From: Planctomycetales bacterium ZRK34
GTDB lineage: Bacteria; Planctomycetota; Phycisphaerae; Phycisphaerales; Zrk34
Direction of reading: 5' to 3'
Length of the DNA: 64,000 nucleotides
Assembly: GCA_014873095.1 (NCBI GenBank)
Contig: CP050848.1
Span: 5,453,850 to 5,517,849, forward strand
Positions 1 to 9,561 of the stretch are shown here, piece by piece. The notes under the pieces are model-generated. The model did not search any database, was not told the origin of the DNA, and saw only the letters and a program-made list of their open reading frames with translations. Each line of letters begins with the position of its first letter. The stretch's first letter is position 1. The translations under genes were made by a program, and so were the position numbers.

Positions 1-1479
1 GATACCGGCCAGCGGCAGATCGCATTCGTGAGCCTGGGCGAAGGCAAGTTCGAACCGCGCGATGTCAAACTCGGCGTCGAGACTGAAGACGGACACGTCG
101 AGGTGCTTGACGGACTCAAGCCCGGCGAAATGGTCGTCACCAGCGGGCAGTTTCTGCTGGATTCCGAGGCGAAGATGCGCGAATCGCTGGCGAAGATGAT
201 CAAAGGCAACCTGGCTGCTGATCAGAAGGTCGTCGCCAAGGTCGAAGGCGCCAGCGAACTGAATGAACTGCCGGACGCGCTGGCCGATCAGCTCAACACG
301 CTGCTGCACGCGTATCTGACCATCAGCGAAAGTCTGTTCAACGATCATCTCGAAGGCGTCGACGCCTCGGCGAAGACGATTGCACAGGCGGCCGACGCCA
401 TGACACAGGTGGCGATCCCCGATCACCCGCACTTCTGGCATCAGCACGAGGAGGTGGCGACCGTCGGCGGTAAGGCGACGGACCTGGCTGCGGCGAAGAA
501 CCTCAAATCGGCTCGTTCATTGTTTGCCGATTTGAGCCTGGCCCTGGGTGATCTGCTCAAAGCGACCGGCGTCCCGCCGAGCTTTGACATGCCGATTCAG
601 CAACTGCACTGCCCGATGTACCGAACCGACCAGGGAGGCAACCTCTGGCTGCAGACCGGCGAGCAGGTGCACAATCCGTTCTACGGTGTCAACTCGCCAA
701 TGCCCGGCTGCTTCGATAAACGAACGGTGCTACCGGTGACCGGCCAACACAACACGGCTCCCGATCAGCCTGAAGGTCATGCTCAACCACACGATGCACC
801 GAAGCATGATGCGTCGATGCATGACGTTTCGAAAGACGCGCCCGACTCGGCAGACCATCCCTCCGTGGCAAAGGGCCGGCAGGTCATGGTTGACGAGCTG
901 TTCACGAATTATTTGGCAACCCAGATACAACTTGCCACGGATCAGATGCCCTATGTCGCTGATAATCTGGCACGAATCCGTCAGATCGCAAAACATCTGG
1001 ATGACCCGGAGCGCACCGAATGGCAATCGGTCGCCCAGGCGATCCCGGATGAAATCAAAGACATCAATCAGGCTCGCGAGGCATTCAGAAAAGTTTCTCC
1101 GCTGCTCGTATCCCTTGCGGAGAAACATCCGCCGAGCAAGGCCATCGTCGAGCAGTTGTATGTTGCAAAATGCCCGATGAAAAAAGGCGGCGTCTGGCTC
1201 CAGCCGACGGACTCGGTCACGAATCCCTATTACGGGAATATGATGCTGGACTGCGGAAGCATTCAGAAGCCGATCGAATCTGTTCCGGCTCCCGCGGATT
1301 CATACTACACGTGCAAGAAGCATCCCTGGATCATCACGGCCGAAGCCGAGAAGTGTCCAATCGGCGGCGAGCAACTGATTCCGCTGTCCCGTGCACGCAT
1401 GGTGGACCAGATGCTCGAGTTGCTCCAAGCTGACGATGACCAGGACGCCCCCGCCCCAACCACTGGCGCCAAGGAGTAA
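1..1479 (+). CDS. CusB-like RND efflux periplasmic adaptor, 3' part
   Basis: Open from the first base in the same frame, so the gene starts before the window. The first ~55 residues match the C-terminal part of heavy-metal RND adaptors (membrane-fusion proteins that link the inner-membrane pump to the outer-membrane channel), with the segment LDGLKPGEMVVTSGQFLLDS. Two DUF3347-like domains follow (about residues 85-230 and 290-420), each ending in a CPM...NPYYG/NPFYG...C pattern, separated by a His/Asp-rich linker. A degenerate heavy-metal-binding motif closes the protein (YTCKKH...KCPIGG, where relatives have CPMH...CPICGM). The cusA-like gene starts 3 bases after the stop, so the two are one operon. 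The family is clear; the exact metal (copper/silver or other) is inferred. Confidence 0.85.
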   Translation, partial: DTGQRQIAFVSLGEGKFEPRDVKLGVETEDGHVEVLDGLKPGEMVVTSGQFLLDSEAKMRESLAKMIKGNLAADQKVVAKVEGASELNELPDALADQLNTLLHAYLTISESLFNDHLEGVDASAKTIAQAADAMTQVAIPDHPHFWHQHEEVATVGGKATDLAAAKNLKSARSLFADLSLALGDLLKATGVPPSFDMPIQQLHCPMYRTDQGGNLWLQTGEQVHNPFYGVNSPMPGCFDKRTVLPVTGQHNTAPDQPEGHAQPHDAPKHDASMHDVSKDAPDSADHPSVAKGRQVMVDELFTNYLATQIQLATDQMPYVADNLARIRQIAKHLDDPERTEWQSVAQAIPDEIKDINQAREAFRKVSPLLVSLAEKHPPSKAIVEQLYVAKCPMKKGGVWLQPTDSVTNPYYGNMMLDCGSIQKPIESVPAPADSYYTCKKHPWIITAEAEKCPIGGEQLIPLSRARMVDQMLELLQADDDQDAPAPTTGAKE

Positions 1480-1482
1480 CCC

Positions 1483-4400
1483 ATGATCGGCAGAATTATT
1501 CAGTGGTGCGTGTACAACCGGGCGATGGTGCTGCTGCTGACCGCTTTCGTCATCGCGGCCGGTATCTGGTCGGCGAAACACATCAACATCGACGCCATCC
1601 CCGATCTGTCCGATGTGCAGGTGATCATTCGCACCGAGTACCCCGGCCAGGCGCCGCAGATCGTCGAGGACCAGGTGACCTACCCGCTGACGACCGCCAT
1701 GCTCGCGGTGCCCTACGCCAAGGTCGTGCGCGGCTACAGCATGTTCGGTTCCAGCTTCGTCTACATTATTTTCGAAGACGGTACGGACATGTACTGGGCG
1801 CGATCGCGCGTGCTCGAGCAGCTCAGCAGCCTCGGCAATCGCCTGCCCGCCGGGGCGACCCCGCAGCTTGGTCCAGATGCTACGGGCGTTGGATGGGTTT
1901 ACGAATATGTACTGAAAACCGGTAAATACTGCCCGGATCATCCGCACACGGTCTACGGCGACGACATCGACACATGCCCGATCGACAACCAGCCGCTGGT
2001 GAGATCGGAGCTGGATATGGCTGATCTGCGCGGGCTGCAGGACTGGTATCTCCGCTATGAGTTGACGGCCGTCGACGGCGTCAGCGAGGTCGCGCCGATC
2101 GGCGGCATGGTCAAGCAGTACCAGGTCACCGTCGACCCGGTGAAACTGCTGGCGTTCAACCTGCCGCTGGGCAAAATCAAGATGGCGATTCAGCGGTCGA
2201 ACATCGACGTCGGCGGGCGTCTGATCGAGATGTCGGAAACCGAGTACATGGTGCGCGGGATCGGGTACCTGGGTTCGCTGACCGACCAGCAGATCGCCGA
2301 GGCCAGCGCCCAGGGACAGCGCGTCGAAGAACTTCGCGCGCAGACCGTGCTTGATGAGCTTGGTGAGATCGCGTTGGGCGCTGACGATCAGGGGCGACCG
2401 ATCTACCTGCGTGACGTGGCGGAGGTGGGGCTGGGACCGGAAATCCGCCGCGGCGTGGCCGACTGGAACGGCGAAGGTGAAACCGTCGGCGGCATCATCA
2501 TCATGCGTTACGGTGAAAACGCACGCACAACCATCGACCATGTCAAAGCCAAGCTGCGCGAGTTGGAGAAGGGGCTGCCCCCGGGAGTGGCGATCGAGGC
2601 GGCATACGACCGTTCGGACCTGATCGACCGCAGCATCGACACGCTGCGGCACACGTTGTTTGAAGAAATCACAATCGTCTCGCTGGTGTGCGTTCTGTTT
2701 CTTCTACATGCGCGAAGCGCACTGGTGGCGGCATTCGTGTTGCCGCTGGGCGTGCTGGCGACGCTGGCGATCATGGTCCTGTTCGACATCAGCGCCAACA
2801 TCATGAGCCTGGGCGGCATCGCGATTTCGATCGGCGTGATGGTCGACAGCTCGATCATCATGGTGGAAAACGCGCATAAACACGTGGAGTATGAAAAGGA
2901 GCGCGTGGCCGAGGGAGGCGAGCCAAGATCGCATCGATCCGTGATCGCCGAAGCGGCGGCGGAGGTCGGGCCGAGCCTGTTCTTCGCGCTGCTGATCATC
3001 GTGGTCAGCTTTCTGCCGATCTTCGTGCTGGGCGAACAGGCCGGCCGCATGTTCAAACCGCTGGCGTATACGAAGTCGTTTGCCATGGCGGCGGGAGCGG
3101 TGCTGGCGATCACGATCATTCCGGTGCTCATGGGCTTTTTCATCCGTGAGCGCACGTTGCCGGCGACATGGTCTTCATCCAGACAGTGGTTGATCAGCCT
3201 GGCGGTCATCTTGATTCCGGCGGGTGTGCTGGCGCTGATGCCGCTGCCGGTGCTGCGCGACTACCGCTGGGCGATGGTGATCACGTGGGTGGTGCTCAGC
3301 GCGCTGGTGATCGTGCCACAGAAGATTCCGCACGAGCATCGCAATCCGATCAGTCGTGTGCTCGAAGCGATGTACAACCCGCTGTTCAACTTTGTCATGC
3401 GGTACAGGCTGCTGACGCTGGTGCTGGCGGCGGCGCTGGTTTTGGTGACGGTGATTCCGCTTCGTCAGCTTGGCAGTGAGTTCATGCCGCCGCTGGAAGA
3501 AGGCGACCTGCTGTACATGCCGACGACGGACCCGGGGCTGAGCATGGCCAAGGCACGCGAGCTGCTGCAGCAGACCGACAAGTTGATCGCACAGTTCCCG
3601 GAAGTCGAGAAGGTGTTCGGCAAAGCCGGCCGGGCCGAGACGGCGACCGATCCCGCCCCGCCGAGCATGTTTGAAACGACGATCACGCTGCGGCGTGACA
3701 AGGCGCAATGGCGACAGATTCCCGTAGGCAGGTTCTTCTCCGACTGGCCCAACTGGCTGAAGGAACCACTGGCCGATTGGTTCCCATTGACGCGGCCGAT
3801 CACCGTCGATGAGCTGGTTTACGGCTACGCGCTGCCGGGCGGGCCTCACGTGCCGGGTCTCAACGAGATTGTGCAGATACCGGGGCTGACCAACGCGTGG
3901 ACCATGCCGATCAAAACGCGCATCGACATGCTGTCCACCGGCATCAAGACGCCGATCGGCATCAAGGTCATGGGCCCGAATCTATCGACCCTGGCCCAGC
4001 TTGCCGACCAGATCGCCACGGTCGTGAAAACCTCCGAGGGCACCGGCGAATTCACCACCAGCGCCTTCGCGGAAAAGAGCGTCGGCGGCAACTATCTCGA
4101 CATCGACATCCACCGTGACCAGATCGCCCGCTACGGTCTGACCGTCGGTGATGTGCAGGATGTCATCATGTCCGCGCTCGGCGGGATGAACATCAGCCAC
4201 ACCGTCGAAGGCCTGCAGCGCTACCCGATCAATGTGCGATATCCCCGCGAACTGCGTGACAATCTGCCGGCTTTGAAACAAGCGCTTGTCGCCGCGCCAA
4301 CCGGGGCGCAGGTTCCGCTGGGGCAGTTGGCGGATGTGCGCATTCACAAGGGCCCGCCGATGATCAAGAGCGAAAACGCACGGCTGACCAGTTGGGTCTT

Positions 4401-5088
4401 CGTCGACATCGCAGGCATCGATGTCGGCAGCTATGTCGCCAACGCACAGCAGGCCGTCGCTTCGCAGGTGACGCTGCCGCAGGGGTATTCGATTGTGTGG
4501 TCCGGGCAGTACGAATACATGCAGGCGGCCCGGGCGAAGCTGATGGTGGCAGCGCCGCTGGCGGGTGTGCTGATCGTGCTGCTGTTGTACATGTCGACGC
4601 GAAGCTGGTTGCGCGTCGGGATCGTACTGCTGGCGGTGCCGTTCAGCCTGATTGGCGCCGTGTGGCTGCTGTGGCTGATGGACTATCACCTGTCGCTGGC
4701 GGTGTGGGTTGGTGTGATCGCGCTGGCGGGACTCGATGCCGAAACGGGGGTGGTCATGCTGCTGTATCTGGACACCAGCTTCAACCGCTTCGAAACCGAA
4801 GGCCGCATGCGCAGTCCCGATGACCTCTGGCTGGCGGTTCACGACGGGGCGGTCAAACGCATCCGTCCCAAGACGATGACCGTTATGGCCATCTTCATGG
4901 GTTTGATCCCGCTGCTTTGGGCACATGGCGCCGGAGCGGACACGATGCGAAGGCTAGCCGTGCCGATGATCGGCGGCGTGACCACGAGCTTTATCCTTGA
5001 GTTGTTGATCTACCCCGTGCTGTTCTACCTCGCCAAGCGCGTCGCCTTGCATCATCGATTCAGCACGGCAACGCCACAGGATAAATGA
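1483..5088 (+). CDS. CusA-like heavy-metal efflux RND pump
   Basis: Inner-membrane proton-driven pump that exports heavy-metal ions from cytoplasm or periplasm through the tripartite efflux complex. The 1201-residue protein has the RND layout: N-terminal membrane helix (residues ~13-32), porter domain, membrane block with GGIAISIGVMVDSSIIMVEN, a second porter domain and a second block with GVIALAGLDAETGVVMLLYL. The stretch GGPHVPGLNEIVQIPGLTNAW is characteristic of the heavy-metal (CzcA/CusA) branch. An extra Cys/His loop (YCPDHPH...DTCPIDNQPL) sits near residues 147-168 and resembles the metal-binding modules of the adjacent adaptor. The protein is somewhat longer than typical CusA (about 1050 residues), partly because of this loop and a longer middle membrane region. 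Substrate is inferred. Confidence 0.93.
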   Translation: MIGRIIQWCVYNRAMVLLLTAFVIAAGIWSAKHINIDAIPDLSDVQVIIRTEYPGQAPQIVEDQVTYPLTTAMLAVPYAKVVRGYSMFGSSFVYIIFEDGTDMYWARSRVLEQLSSLGNRLPAGATPQLGPDATGVGWVYEYVLKTGKYCPDHPHTVYGDDIDTCPIDNQPLVRSELDMADLRGLQDWYLRYELTAVDGVSEVAPIGGMVKQYQVTVDPVKLLAFNLPLGKIKMAIQRSNIDVGGRLIEMSETEYMVRGIGYLGSLTDQQIAEASAQGQRVEELRAQTVLDELGEIALGADDQGRPIYLRDVAEVGLGPEIRRGVADWNGEGETVGGIIIMRYGENARTTIDHVKAKLRELEKGLPPGVAIEAAYDRSDLIDRSIDTLRHTLFEEITIVSLVCVLFLLHARSALVAAFVLPLGVLATLAIMVLFDISANIMSLGGIAISIGVMVDSSIIMVENAHKHVEYEKERVAEGGEPRSHRSVIAEAAAEVGPSLFFALLIIVVSFLPIFVLGEQAGRMFKPLAYTKSFAMAAGAVLAITIIPVLMGFFIRERTLPATWSSSRQWLISLAVILIPAGVLALMPLPVLRDYRWAMVITWVVLSALVIVPQKIPHEHRNPISRVLEAMYNPLFNFVMRYRLLTLVLAAALVLVTVIPLRQLGSEFMPPLEEGDLLYMPTTDPGLSMAKARELLQQTDKLIAQFPEVEKVFGKAGRAETATDPAPPSMFETTITLRRDKAQWRQIPVGRFFSDWPNWLKEPLADWFPLTRPITVDELVYGYALPGGPHVPGLNEIVQIPGLTNAWTMPIKTRIDMLSTGIKTPIGIKVMGPNLSTLAQLADQIATVVKTSEGTGEFTTSAFAEKSVGGNYLDIDIHRDQIARYGLTVGDVQDVIMSALGGMNISHTVEGLQRYPINVRYPRELRDNLPALKQALVAAPTGAQVPLGQLADVRIHKGPPMIKSENARLTSWVFVDIAGIDVGSYVANAQQAVASQVTLPQGYSIVWSGQYEYMQAARAKLMVAAPLAGVLIVLLLYMSTRSWLRVGIVLLAVPFSLIGAVWLLWLMDYHLSLAVWVGVIALAGLDAETGVVMLLYLDTSFNRFETEGRMRSPDDLWLAVHDGAVKRIRPKTMTVMAIFMGLIPLLWAHGAGADTMRRLAVPMIGGVTTSFILELLIYPVLFYLAKRVALHHRFSTATPQDK

Positions 5089-5151
5089 ACCTCACACAGG
5101 AAAGGCTGGGCTGATTACAACTGCTGGTTGATCACCCCTGGTCAATTCAAA

Positions 5152-5224
5152 TGGCCGGGCTGGGACTCGAACCCAGGACCAACGGCTTAAAAGGCCGCTG
5201 CTCTACCGACTGAGCTACCCGGCC
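5152..5224 (-). tRNA. tRNA-Lys (anticodon TTT)
   Basis: Reading the minus strand gives a full cloverleaf: 7-bp acceptor stem GGCCGGG/CCCGGCC, D arm with AGCTCAGTCGGTAGAGC, anticodon loop CTTTTAA (anticodon TTT) and T arm GGTTCGAGTCC. The discriminator base is A. CCA is not encoded. It lies between cusA and xylA, in the opposite direction. Confidence 0.96.
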
Positions 5225-5427
5225 TTAAGTGGCGAAGCCACCAAGGCATGCGTCGTGTCTACCGACCGTTTGGCAACGGCCGCCTCCGACGGGCGAAGCA
5301 GTATACGCGCTGAGGCCCCAACCGCCAAGTCACCCCCCGCCACGGCGTGGCTGTCTTGCATCACAAAGGCGAAATACGTACACTCCGGTTCTTCGCGATT
5401 TCATAGCAACGCTATTACATATGGAGC
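5225..5427. other. intergenic, no gene seen
   Basis: About 200 bases between tRNA-Lys and xylA. Short open frames here lack a ribosome-binding site and family resemblance. The promoters of the tRNA (leftward) and xylA (rightward) should lie here, but I see no convincing -35/-10 pair. Confidence 0.5.
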
Positions 5428-6747
5428 ATGCGCATGGCCGAGTATTTCCCCCGCGTCAAGGCAATCAAGTACGAAGGCCCCGACTCGAAGAACCCGCTGG
5501 CGTTCAAACATTATGACCCCAAGCGGAAGGTCGGCGGCAAGACGATGGCGGAACATCTGCGTTTTGCGGTGTGCTACTGGCACTCATTCCGCGGCGCGGG
5601 GGCGGACCCGTTCGGCGTCGGCACACGCACCATGCCCTGGCTCGATGCGGCCGATGAAATGACCGCCGCTGAGCAGACGCTCGACGCCTGCTTCGAGTTC
5701 ATCAGCAAACTCGGCGTCGGTTTCTGGTGCTTCCATGACCGTGACATCGCCCCCGAGGGCGCCGATGTCGACGACTCGGCCCGCAACCTCGAACACATCG
5801 TCAAGCTCGCCAAAAAGAAGCAACGCGACACCGGCATCAAACTCCTCTGGGGCACGGCCAACCTGTTCAGCCACCCGCGCTACCGCTCCGGCGCCGCCAC
5901 CGCATGCAATCCCCACGTCGTCGCCCACGCCGCCTCGCAGGTCAAGCGTGCCCTCGACGCCACCAAGTACCTCGGCGGGTCCGGCTACGTCTTCTGGGGC
6001 GGGCGCGAAGGCTACGAGTCCCTGTTGCATACCGACATGGCTCGCGAGCTCGATCACCTCGGCCGGTTCCTGCACATGGCCCTTGATTACAAAAAGAAGA
6101 TCCGCTTCGGCGGCCAGTTCTTCATCGAGCCCAAGCCCAAGGAACCCACCAAGCACCAATACGACTCCGACGCCGCCGCGTGTCACGCCTTCCTGCAGAA
6201 GTACGACCTCGTCAAAGACTTCAAACTCAACATCGAGGCCAACCACGCCACCCTCGCCGGCCACGAGTTCATGCATGATCTCATGTATGCCGCCGACAAC
6301 AAAATCCTCGGCTCCGTCGACGCCAACCGCGGCGACACCCTCCTCGGCTGGGACACCGACCAGTTCCCGACAAACATCTACGAAACCGCCCTCGCCATGA
6401 TGGTCATCCTCAAGGCCGGCGGATTCACCAAGGGCGGGCTGAACTTCGACGCCAAGCTCCGTCGTCAGTCCGTCGACGTCGAAGATCTTTTCTACGCCCA
6501 CATCGGCGCGATGGACGCCTTCGCCCGCGGCCTGGTCATCGCCCACCAGATCATCAAGGACAAGGCCCTCGACAAGTTCGTCAACGACCGCTACAAGACC
6601 TGGAACTCCGACCTCGGCCGCAAGTTCGAAAAGGGCAAGCTCACCCTCGATCAGCTCGAAGCCTACGCCCGCAAGCACGGCGAACCCGCCGTCCCCTCCG
6701 GCCGCCAGGAGCTCATCGAAAACGTCTTCAACGACTACATCAAGTAA
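5428..6747 (+). CDS. xylA: Xylose isomerase
   Basis: Cytosolic enzyme that interconverts D-xylose and D-xylulose (and D-glucose/D-fructose) using two divalent metals. The 439-residue length is normal for the class II family. The family hallmarks appear in order: FHDRDIAPEG (catalytic His and Asp region), VFWGGREGY, FFIEPKPKEPTKHQYD (metal-binding Glu), KLNIEANHATLAGH (metal Glu and His) and SVDANRGDTLLGWDTDQFP (metal-binding Asp residues). A second ATG six bases downstream gives MAEYFPRV and could be the true start. No xylulokinase or transporter is adjacent, so it appears monocistronic; a strong terminator follows. Confidence 0.97.
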   Translation: MRMAEYFPRVKAIKYEGPDSKNPLAFKHYDPKRKVGGKTMAEHLRFAVCYWHSFRGAGADPFGVGTRTMPWLDAADEMTAAEQTLDACFEFISKLGVGFWCFHDRDIAPEGADVDDSARNLEHIVKLAKKKQRDTGIKLLWGTANLFSHPRYRSGAATACNPHVVAHAASQVKRALDATKYLGGSGYVFWGGREGYESLLHTDMARELDHLGRFLHMALDYKKKIRFGGQFFIEPKPKEPTKHQYDSDAAACHAFLQKYDLVKDFKLNIEANHATLAGHEFMHDLMYAADNKILGSVDANRGDTLLGWDTDQFPTNIYETALAMMVILKAGGFTKGGLNFDAKLRRQSVDVEDLFYAHIGAMDAFARGLVIAHQIIKDKALDKFVNDRYKTWNSDLGRKFEKGKLTLDQLEAYARKHGEPAVPSGRQELIENVFNDYIK

Positions 6748-6773
6748 CCACACAATTTCCCAAACCACCCCCA

Positions 6774-6811
6774 AGCCCCAGGCTGAGGCCCCCCGAAGCC
6801 TGGGGTTTTCT
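6774..6811 (+). terminator. Rho-independent terminator after xylA
   Basis: Inverted arms CCCCAGGCT and AGCCTGGGG (9 bp) enclose an 11-12-base loop and are followed by TTTTCTT, 27 bases after the xylA stop. Confidence 0.85.
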
Positions 6812-7158
6812 TATGCACTCTCATGCGCACCGCACGACAAAAAACACCTTGATCACACACCGTGATTTCAGCCCCCATCACCCCGGATTTCACCCCGTAA
6901 TCCGGGGTATTTTCTCTCCGGCGCGCACAACCATGACCATGCGTCGCGCCCATGCGCACCGGCGCGGCAAATTTCACCCTGTGCAAAACACATTTTGCTC
7001 GTTTTTTGCCGTTCTGCGCGCACCTGCGTGACGCGAAAAGACACCCTTGTGCGCGCGTCCCGATTATCAGCCCGCCATTGCCTTTGCGCGCACAAATACG
7101 TCGCACGAAAAGACTCGATTTATCAACTTCCGCGCCGCCATGCGACACATCTGTGCGC
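6812..7158. other. intergenic region with hairpin and GCGCGCAC repeats
   Basis: No convincing gene. An inverted repeat (ACCCCGGAT at 6880-6888, ATCCGGGGT at 6900-6908) followed by ATTTTCTCT may be a second terminator. GCGCGCAC recurs at 6921, 7016 and 7086, and a CGAAAAGAC motif occurs near 7033 and 7104. Function unknown. Confidence 0.45.
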
Positions 7159-8622
7159 TCATTTGTAGCGCCGACGGATCAGCCCGATGGCGGTCAGAGC
7201 CAGTATGGTGAATGATGCCGGCTCCGGGACGGGAGTCAGGCTCGAGAGGCGAAGGATTTCATCGTACAGCATCGTTTCGTGGTAGCCCACGTGCCAGACG
7301 TGGCCCTTGTCGGTGCCGTAGCCGCTGGGGTAGGTCCAGGCGGAGCCGTCCCACTGGACGGTTTGAAACCATCCGCCATAGATGGGGTCGACCAGCACAT
7401 TGTTGATGAACGGCCAGGCGGCATCGAACGCGTTCCACAGGTCGTCGCGTCCGCGCAGCAGTGCGAACTCGAGCGTGGCGCGCGTCAACTCGGCCTGATC
7501 CCACCAGACGACCTCTGTAGCACCCACGGGCGTGCCGTCGGGATTGACCGTCGCATGGACCAACCCGCCGTGGTAGACCGATGCGGAATTCATGTCGACG
7601 CCATAGGCCAGGCCGTAGTTCAGCAATCGGTTGGCTGTATCCAACCACGTGGCCGGCCCGCCGCGCTCCACGCCCCGACTCAGAAGGTACGCCAACTCGA
7701 GTTGGTGACCGGTGGAGACCGTCGCGCCCGTCGCTGGTTGCCAAGTCGCGTCGAAGGTGAATGGAATGTATTCGCGGTCCGCATGACCAGTCATCGGCTG
7801 AGATAACTGCACGATGAAGTGGCCGATGTCGAGCATGTCCTGGGCGATGACTGACCGGCGCGGATCGCTGCCGGGCGTGGCGTCGTAAAGTTCCATCGCC
7901 GCCTCGAAGGCGTGGGTCATGTAATCGATGTTGCGTTTGACCAGCAACGCAGAATAGTCGCGGGACTGAGTCGGCAGATAGGCCCCCGGTCCGTTGGACG
8001 TATCCGAGAAATGGGCCTTGTAATCGTTCCACCCGAGGTAGGCATTGTTCAGCAACGTGCCGGCGCCTGCGATCCGATACGTCTGCGCCAGCGCGTAGAC
8101 AGTATGCACCTGGCCATAGGACATCTTGTCCGTCGCAAAGGTGCCGCCGATGCGTTTGGTGCTGGTGGGCGGGCTGGAGCCGTCGGCATCCAGGCCCCAG
8201 AAGAAACCGCCGTAGGTCGTGTCGTAGGCCTTATCGAAAAGGTAGTCAACGCCGCGTTGTGCGGTCGTCAGAAATCGTGCCTCGCCGGAACTCGCCCGAA
8301 ACGCCGCGGTATTCAGGTAGACCGCCCGGGCCTGGGATATATCCGACATGTTGGCGATCTGCTTGAGATTGAACTGCCGATCGAGGTCCAGTTGGAACAG
8401 GCCGTTCCAGGTGGAACTCGGCGTGTGGATGTTGTCATACGCCCCCGCGCCGCTCTGGCCGTCGAGCCCGCCGTTGTACAGGTCCACCAGCGCGATCAGA
8501 TCCTGCCGCACCTGCCCGACATTGACGTGGTCGACAAGCACCTCGGCGTCAGCCAGCACACACACGACCAACACCCAGCCGATCATCAACCCCATCATGC
8601 TGCCACGCGATGCGCTCTGCAT
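7159..8622 (-). CDS. Secreted AGE-family epimerase-like protein with PEP-CTERM anchor
   Basis: Resembles the N-acylglucosamine 2-epimerase / cellobiose 2-epimerase family, an (alpha/alpha)6 barrel acting on sugar C2. Family-like segments are YGQVHTVYALAQTYRIAG (middle) and HVWHVGYHETMLYDEI (end). An N-terminal hydrophobic stretch (residues ~9-25) is a probable signal peptide. The C terminus is a PEP-CTERM signal: VPEPASF, a hydrophobic helix, then RRRYK, which targets the protein to a surface-sorting system. Typical AGE enzymes are cytosolic, so export is unusual and suggests action on extracellular polysaccharide fragments. Substrate is unknown. It is transcribed alone, opposite to its neighbours. 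Confidence 0.75.
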   Translation of the reverse strand: MQSASRGSMMGLMIGWVLVVCVLADAEVLVDHVNVGQVRQDLIALVDLYNGGLDGQSGAGAYDNIHTPSSTWNGLFQLDLDRQFNLKQIANMSDISQARAVYLNTAAFRASSGEARFLTTAQRGVDYLFDKAYDTTYGGFFWGLDADGSSPPTSTKRIGGTFATDKMSYGQVHTVYALAQTYRIAGAGTLLNNAYLGWNDYKAHFSDTSNGPGAYLPTQSRDYSALLVKRNIDYMTHAFEAAMELYDATPGSDPRRSVIAQDMLDIGHFIVQLSQPMTGHADREYIPFTFDATWQPATGATVSTGHQLELAYLLSRGVERGGPATWLDTANRLLNYGLAYGVDMNSASVYHGGLVHATVNPDGTPVGATEVVWWDQAELTRATLEFALLRGRDDLWNAFDAAWPFINNVLVDPIYGGWFQTVQWDGSAWTYPSGYGTDKGHVWHVGYHETMLYDEILRLSSLTPVPEPASFTILALTAIGLIRRRYK

Positions 8623-8755
8623 GAAATCTCCCGCAATATCTCACCTTGCGCGATGCGACCTGAATTGTACAGGAAATTATAGACGATTTGGATCGGTTGA
8701 GCCTGGCTCGGGGACAATATAAGAAAGCGCGCCACAAACACCGCTAAACTATTGC

Positions 8756-9514
8756 ATGATGATTCGACGTTGGCTGATCGGTGTGTTGGGGTGGGTGTTG
8801 GTCGCGATGTGCGGGGTGTCGTGCACGTCGGATGTGGTGGCTGAGGATGCGGGGGACGGCATCGCGGTTGTCGAGTTGTTTACCTCGGAGGGGTGTTCGA
8901 GTTGCCCGCCGGCCGATGCGCTGCTGGGCGAGATCGTCAAAGATGCCGAGCGATCGGGGCGGCGGGTGTACTGCCTTTCGATGCACGTGGACTACTGGAA
9001 TCGGCTCGGGTGGAAAGACCCGTATTCGGATGCGACGTACAGTCGGCGGCAGCGGGTATACGGCAAGCGGATGAAGCTTCGCGGCGTTTACACGCCGCAG
9101 ATGCTCGTCAACGGGACCGAACAATTCGTCGGTTCGGACCGGGGTAAGGCAACGCGGGCCATCAATGCGGCGCTGGCACAGAAGGCCTCGGCGCATGTCG
9201 AACTCGCGGCCAAGGTGGATGGTCAAAAGGTGACCGTGTCATATCAGGTTGCGGGCGTGCCGGAGGACGCAGTGTTGTGCGTCGCCTACGTGCAGAAACA
9301 TGCCGTGTCACACCCGGATCGTGGTGAGAACGGCGGACGTAAGCTCGAACATTTCAACATCGTGCGTGATTTTCGGACTGTGACACTCGACGGAGCCGGC
9401 GAGGGGGAACTGACGTTGACGCGACCGAAGGATACCGCGGGGCAGGTGATCGGGTTTGTCCAGAAGATTGATGGACGGATCGCGGGGGCGGATGGGGTTG
9501 ATGTCGAGCAATGA
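8756..9514 (+). CDS. DUF1223 family secreted thioredoxin-like protein
   Basis: The 252-residue protein starts with a signal peptide (MMIRRWLIGVLGWVLVAMCG). The family signature VVELFTSEGCSSCPPADALL carries a CxxC pair (CSSC) at about residues 46-49, followed by SMHVDYWNRLGWKDPYSD and RGVYTPQMLVNG. These identify the DUF1223 family, which has a thioredoxin-like fold and unproven biochemical function. It stands alone between divergent and convergent neighbours. Redox activity is inferred only from the CxxC pair. Confidence 0.85.
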   Translation: MMIRRWLIGVLGWVLVAMCGVSCTSDVVAEDAGDGIAVVELFTSEGCSSCPPADALLGEIVKDAERSGRRVYCLSMHVDYWNRLGWKDPYSDATYSRRQRVYGKRMKLRGVYTPQMLVNGTEQFVGSDRGKATRAINAALAQKASAHVELAAKVDGQKVTVSYQVAGVPEDAVLCVAYVQKHAVSHPDRGENGGRKLEHFNIVRDFRTVTLDGAGEGELTLTRPKDTAGQVIGFVQKIDGRIAGADGVDVEQ

Positions 9515-9561
9515 CGATGTTTTGAAGCGGCGGGCGAGCCCGCCGGCTAAACGAGGATATG

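Noticed and set aside
1300-2652. 450-residue minus-strand open frame
   Set aside because: Antisense to the clear cusB/cusA genes.
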